Of a stretch of 64,000 nt of DNA, positions 62,984 through 64,000 are shown piece by piece. Position numbers and translations under genes: made by a program. The notes below the pieces were generated by a model that saw nothing but the letters and a program-made list of their open reading frames with translations, made no database searches and was not told where the DNA came from. Each line of letters starts with the position of its first letter. Within the stretch, counting starts at the first letter, position 1. Source of the DNA: Eubacterium ruminantium (GTDB taxonomy: Bacteria > Bacillota > Clostridia > Lachnospirales > Lachnospiraceae); NCBI RefSeq assembly GCF_900167085.1, contig NZ_FUXA01000007.1, positions 1-64,000 on the forward strand. Reading direction: 5' to 3'.

Positions 62984-64000
62984 CTATCTAGGAACCTCAA
63001 CCATAGCATAGCATTCGATCTGATCGTCAACCTTGATATCGTTGAAATCTTCAAATACAAGACCACATTCATAACCTGCTTTAACTTCCTTAACATCATC
63101 CTTGAATCTCTTAAGGGAAGCAAGCTTTCCGTCAAATATCTGCTCTCCGTCTCTTGTGATCCTTGCAGAGCATCCTCTCTGAACAAGACCGTCAAGAACG
63201 TAAGAACCTGCGATAGTACCGATACCTGAAGCCTTATATGTCTGTCTTACTTCTACATGACCGATGATCTTCTCTTCGAAAATAGGATCAAGCATACCCT
63301 TCATAGCAGACTCGATATCGTCTATAGCATTATAGATAACTCTATATAATCTTACATCAACTTTTTCCTGATCTGCAAGGGATTTAGCCTGTGCATCAGG
63401 ACGAATATTAAATCCGATAATAATAGCATTTGAAGCAGCCGCAAGTGTTACGTCCGATTCATTTATGGCACCAACACCTGAATGGATACACTTGATAACA
63501 ATCTCTTCATTTGAAAGCTTAAGAAGACTCTGCTTAACAGCTTCTACAGAACCCTGTACATCGGCCTTAATGATAAGATCAAGTTCCTTAACAGTACCTT
63601 CCTGCATCTTGTTGAAGAGATCATCAAGAGACATACCACGCTTTGTGTCAAGGATAAGATTCTCTTTACCTCTTGTCTTAAATGCATCTGTAATCTCTCT
63701 CGCTTCTTTCTCACTCTTAGTAGCAAGGAAAATATCCCCTGAATTTGGAACACCGTTAAGACCAATGATCTCAACAGGAGTTGAAGGTGTAGCTTCCTTA
63801 AGACGTCTCTGCTTATGATCAAGCATAGCTCTTACACGTCCGCTAACTTCGCCGATGGCGATATGATCACCGACCTTAAGTGTACCCTTCTGTACAAGAA
63901 GTGTAGCTACAGGGCCTCTACCCTTATCAAGACGAGCCTCGATTACAAGACCTCTTGCCAAACGATTCTTATTAGCCTTAAGCTCAAGCATATCAGCTGT
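62984..64000 (-). CDS. infB: Translation initiation factor IF-2, C-terminal part
   Basis: The visible 338 residues are domains II, III and IV: LARGLVIEARLDKGRGPVA, LIIKADVQGSVEAVKQSLLK, SGVGAINESDVTLAAASNA and IGHVEVRQTYKASGIGTIAG. The frame stays open to the right edge; the GTPase domain and start lie outside. First gene of the visible part of the infB-rbfA-nrnA-truB-ribF operon. Confidence 0.96.
   Translation of the reverse strand, partial: TADMLELKANKNRLARGLVIEARLDKGRGPVATLLVQKGTLKVGDHIAIGEVSGRVRAMLDHKQRRLKEATPSTPVEIIGLNGVPNSGDIFLATKSEKEAREITDAFKTRGKENLILDTKRGMSLDDLFNKMQEGTVKELDLIIKADVQGSVEAVKQSLLKLSNEEIVIKCIHSGVGAINESDVTLAAASNAIIIGFNIRPDAQAKSLADQEKVDVRLYRVIYNAIDDIESAMKGMLDPIFEEKIIGHVEVRQTYKASGIGTIAGSYVLDGLVQRGCSARITRDGEQIFDGKLASLKRFKDDVKEVKAGYECGLVFEDFNDIKVDDQIECYAMVEVPR

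Overview
The window is low-GC Firmicutes DNA, most likely from a gut or rumen member of the Lachnospiraceae. I infer this from the secG-rnr-smpB-ssrA order, the gap-pgk-tpi cluster, the infB-rbfA-nrnA-truB-ribF translation block, an LnrJK/LnrLMN-like resistance operon, a CbbX-type AAA protein and pervasive AGGAGG ribosome sites. Family and genus are inferences. Only one tRNA (Arg-CCG) and one tmRNA are present, and there is no rRNA.

Positions 1 to about 12.2 kb are an accessory island, almost all read on the minus strand. It opens with the end of an IS21-type element that interrupts a decayed serine recombinase. A MqsR-type toxin with a Panacea-domain antitoxin follows, then recombinase and RNase H-like remnants. 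The core of the island is two copies of one four-gene plan: a DUF4417 protein, a small nuclease toxin without any secretion part, its presumed immunity protein, and a PLD-nuclease/DEAH helicase/DUF3427 protein. Copy 1 (3.4-8.1 kb) is intact. Copy 2 (9.7-11.9 kb) carries a different toxin and immunity pair and is cut at both ends by a 190-bp hairpin-bearing direct repeat. A HigA/ImmA-type regulator sits between them. The toxin/immunity slot differs while the flanking genes are homologous, so this looks like a cassette system; I consider it the most novel part of the window.

From 12.2 kb on the gene content is mostly chromosomal. 12.2-25 kb holds an RNA-ligase-like phosphoesterase, a flavin-type oxidase, a 1463-residue hybrid sensor protein whose phospho-acceptor histidine is replaced by Asn, argD, tex, and a heterodimeric ABC exporter divergent from a DtxR/MntR-type regulator. 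25-31 kb holds a YprB-like nuclease and the ssrA, smpB, rnr, secG group. 31-35 kb holds a CBS protein, a TetM-like GTPase fused to a YacP/Rae1-type NYN nuclease and flanked by tandem repeats, and mscL. 35-40 kb holds a CbbX-like AAA protein and the glycolytic genes tpiA, pgk and gap, separated by strong hairpins.

40-43 kb groups a bacterial PARG-DUF1653 fusion, barstar and a lipid-anchored barnase. 43-48 kb is a two-component/ABC operon of the antibiotic-resistance type. 48-53 kb has a repeat-rich transglutaminase-like protein with a small conserved-looking ORF upstream, a lipoprotein, metA and a PHP phosphatase. 53-58 kb has a DUF896 protein, ligA, a HerA-like ATPase, an RluF-type pseudouridine synthase and an Lrp/AsnC regulator. 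The window closes with a small membrane protein, tRNA-Arg and the ribF-truB-nrnA-rbfA-infB operon, with infB running off the right edge.
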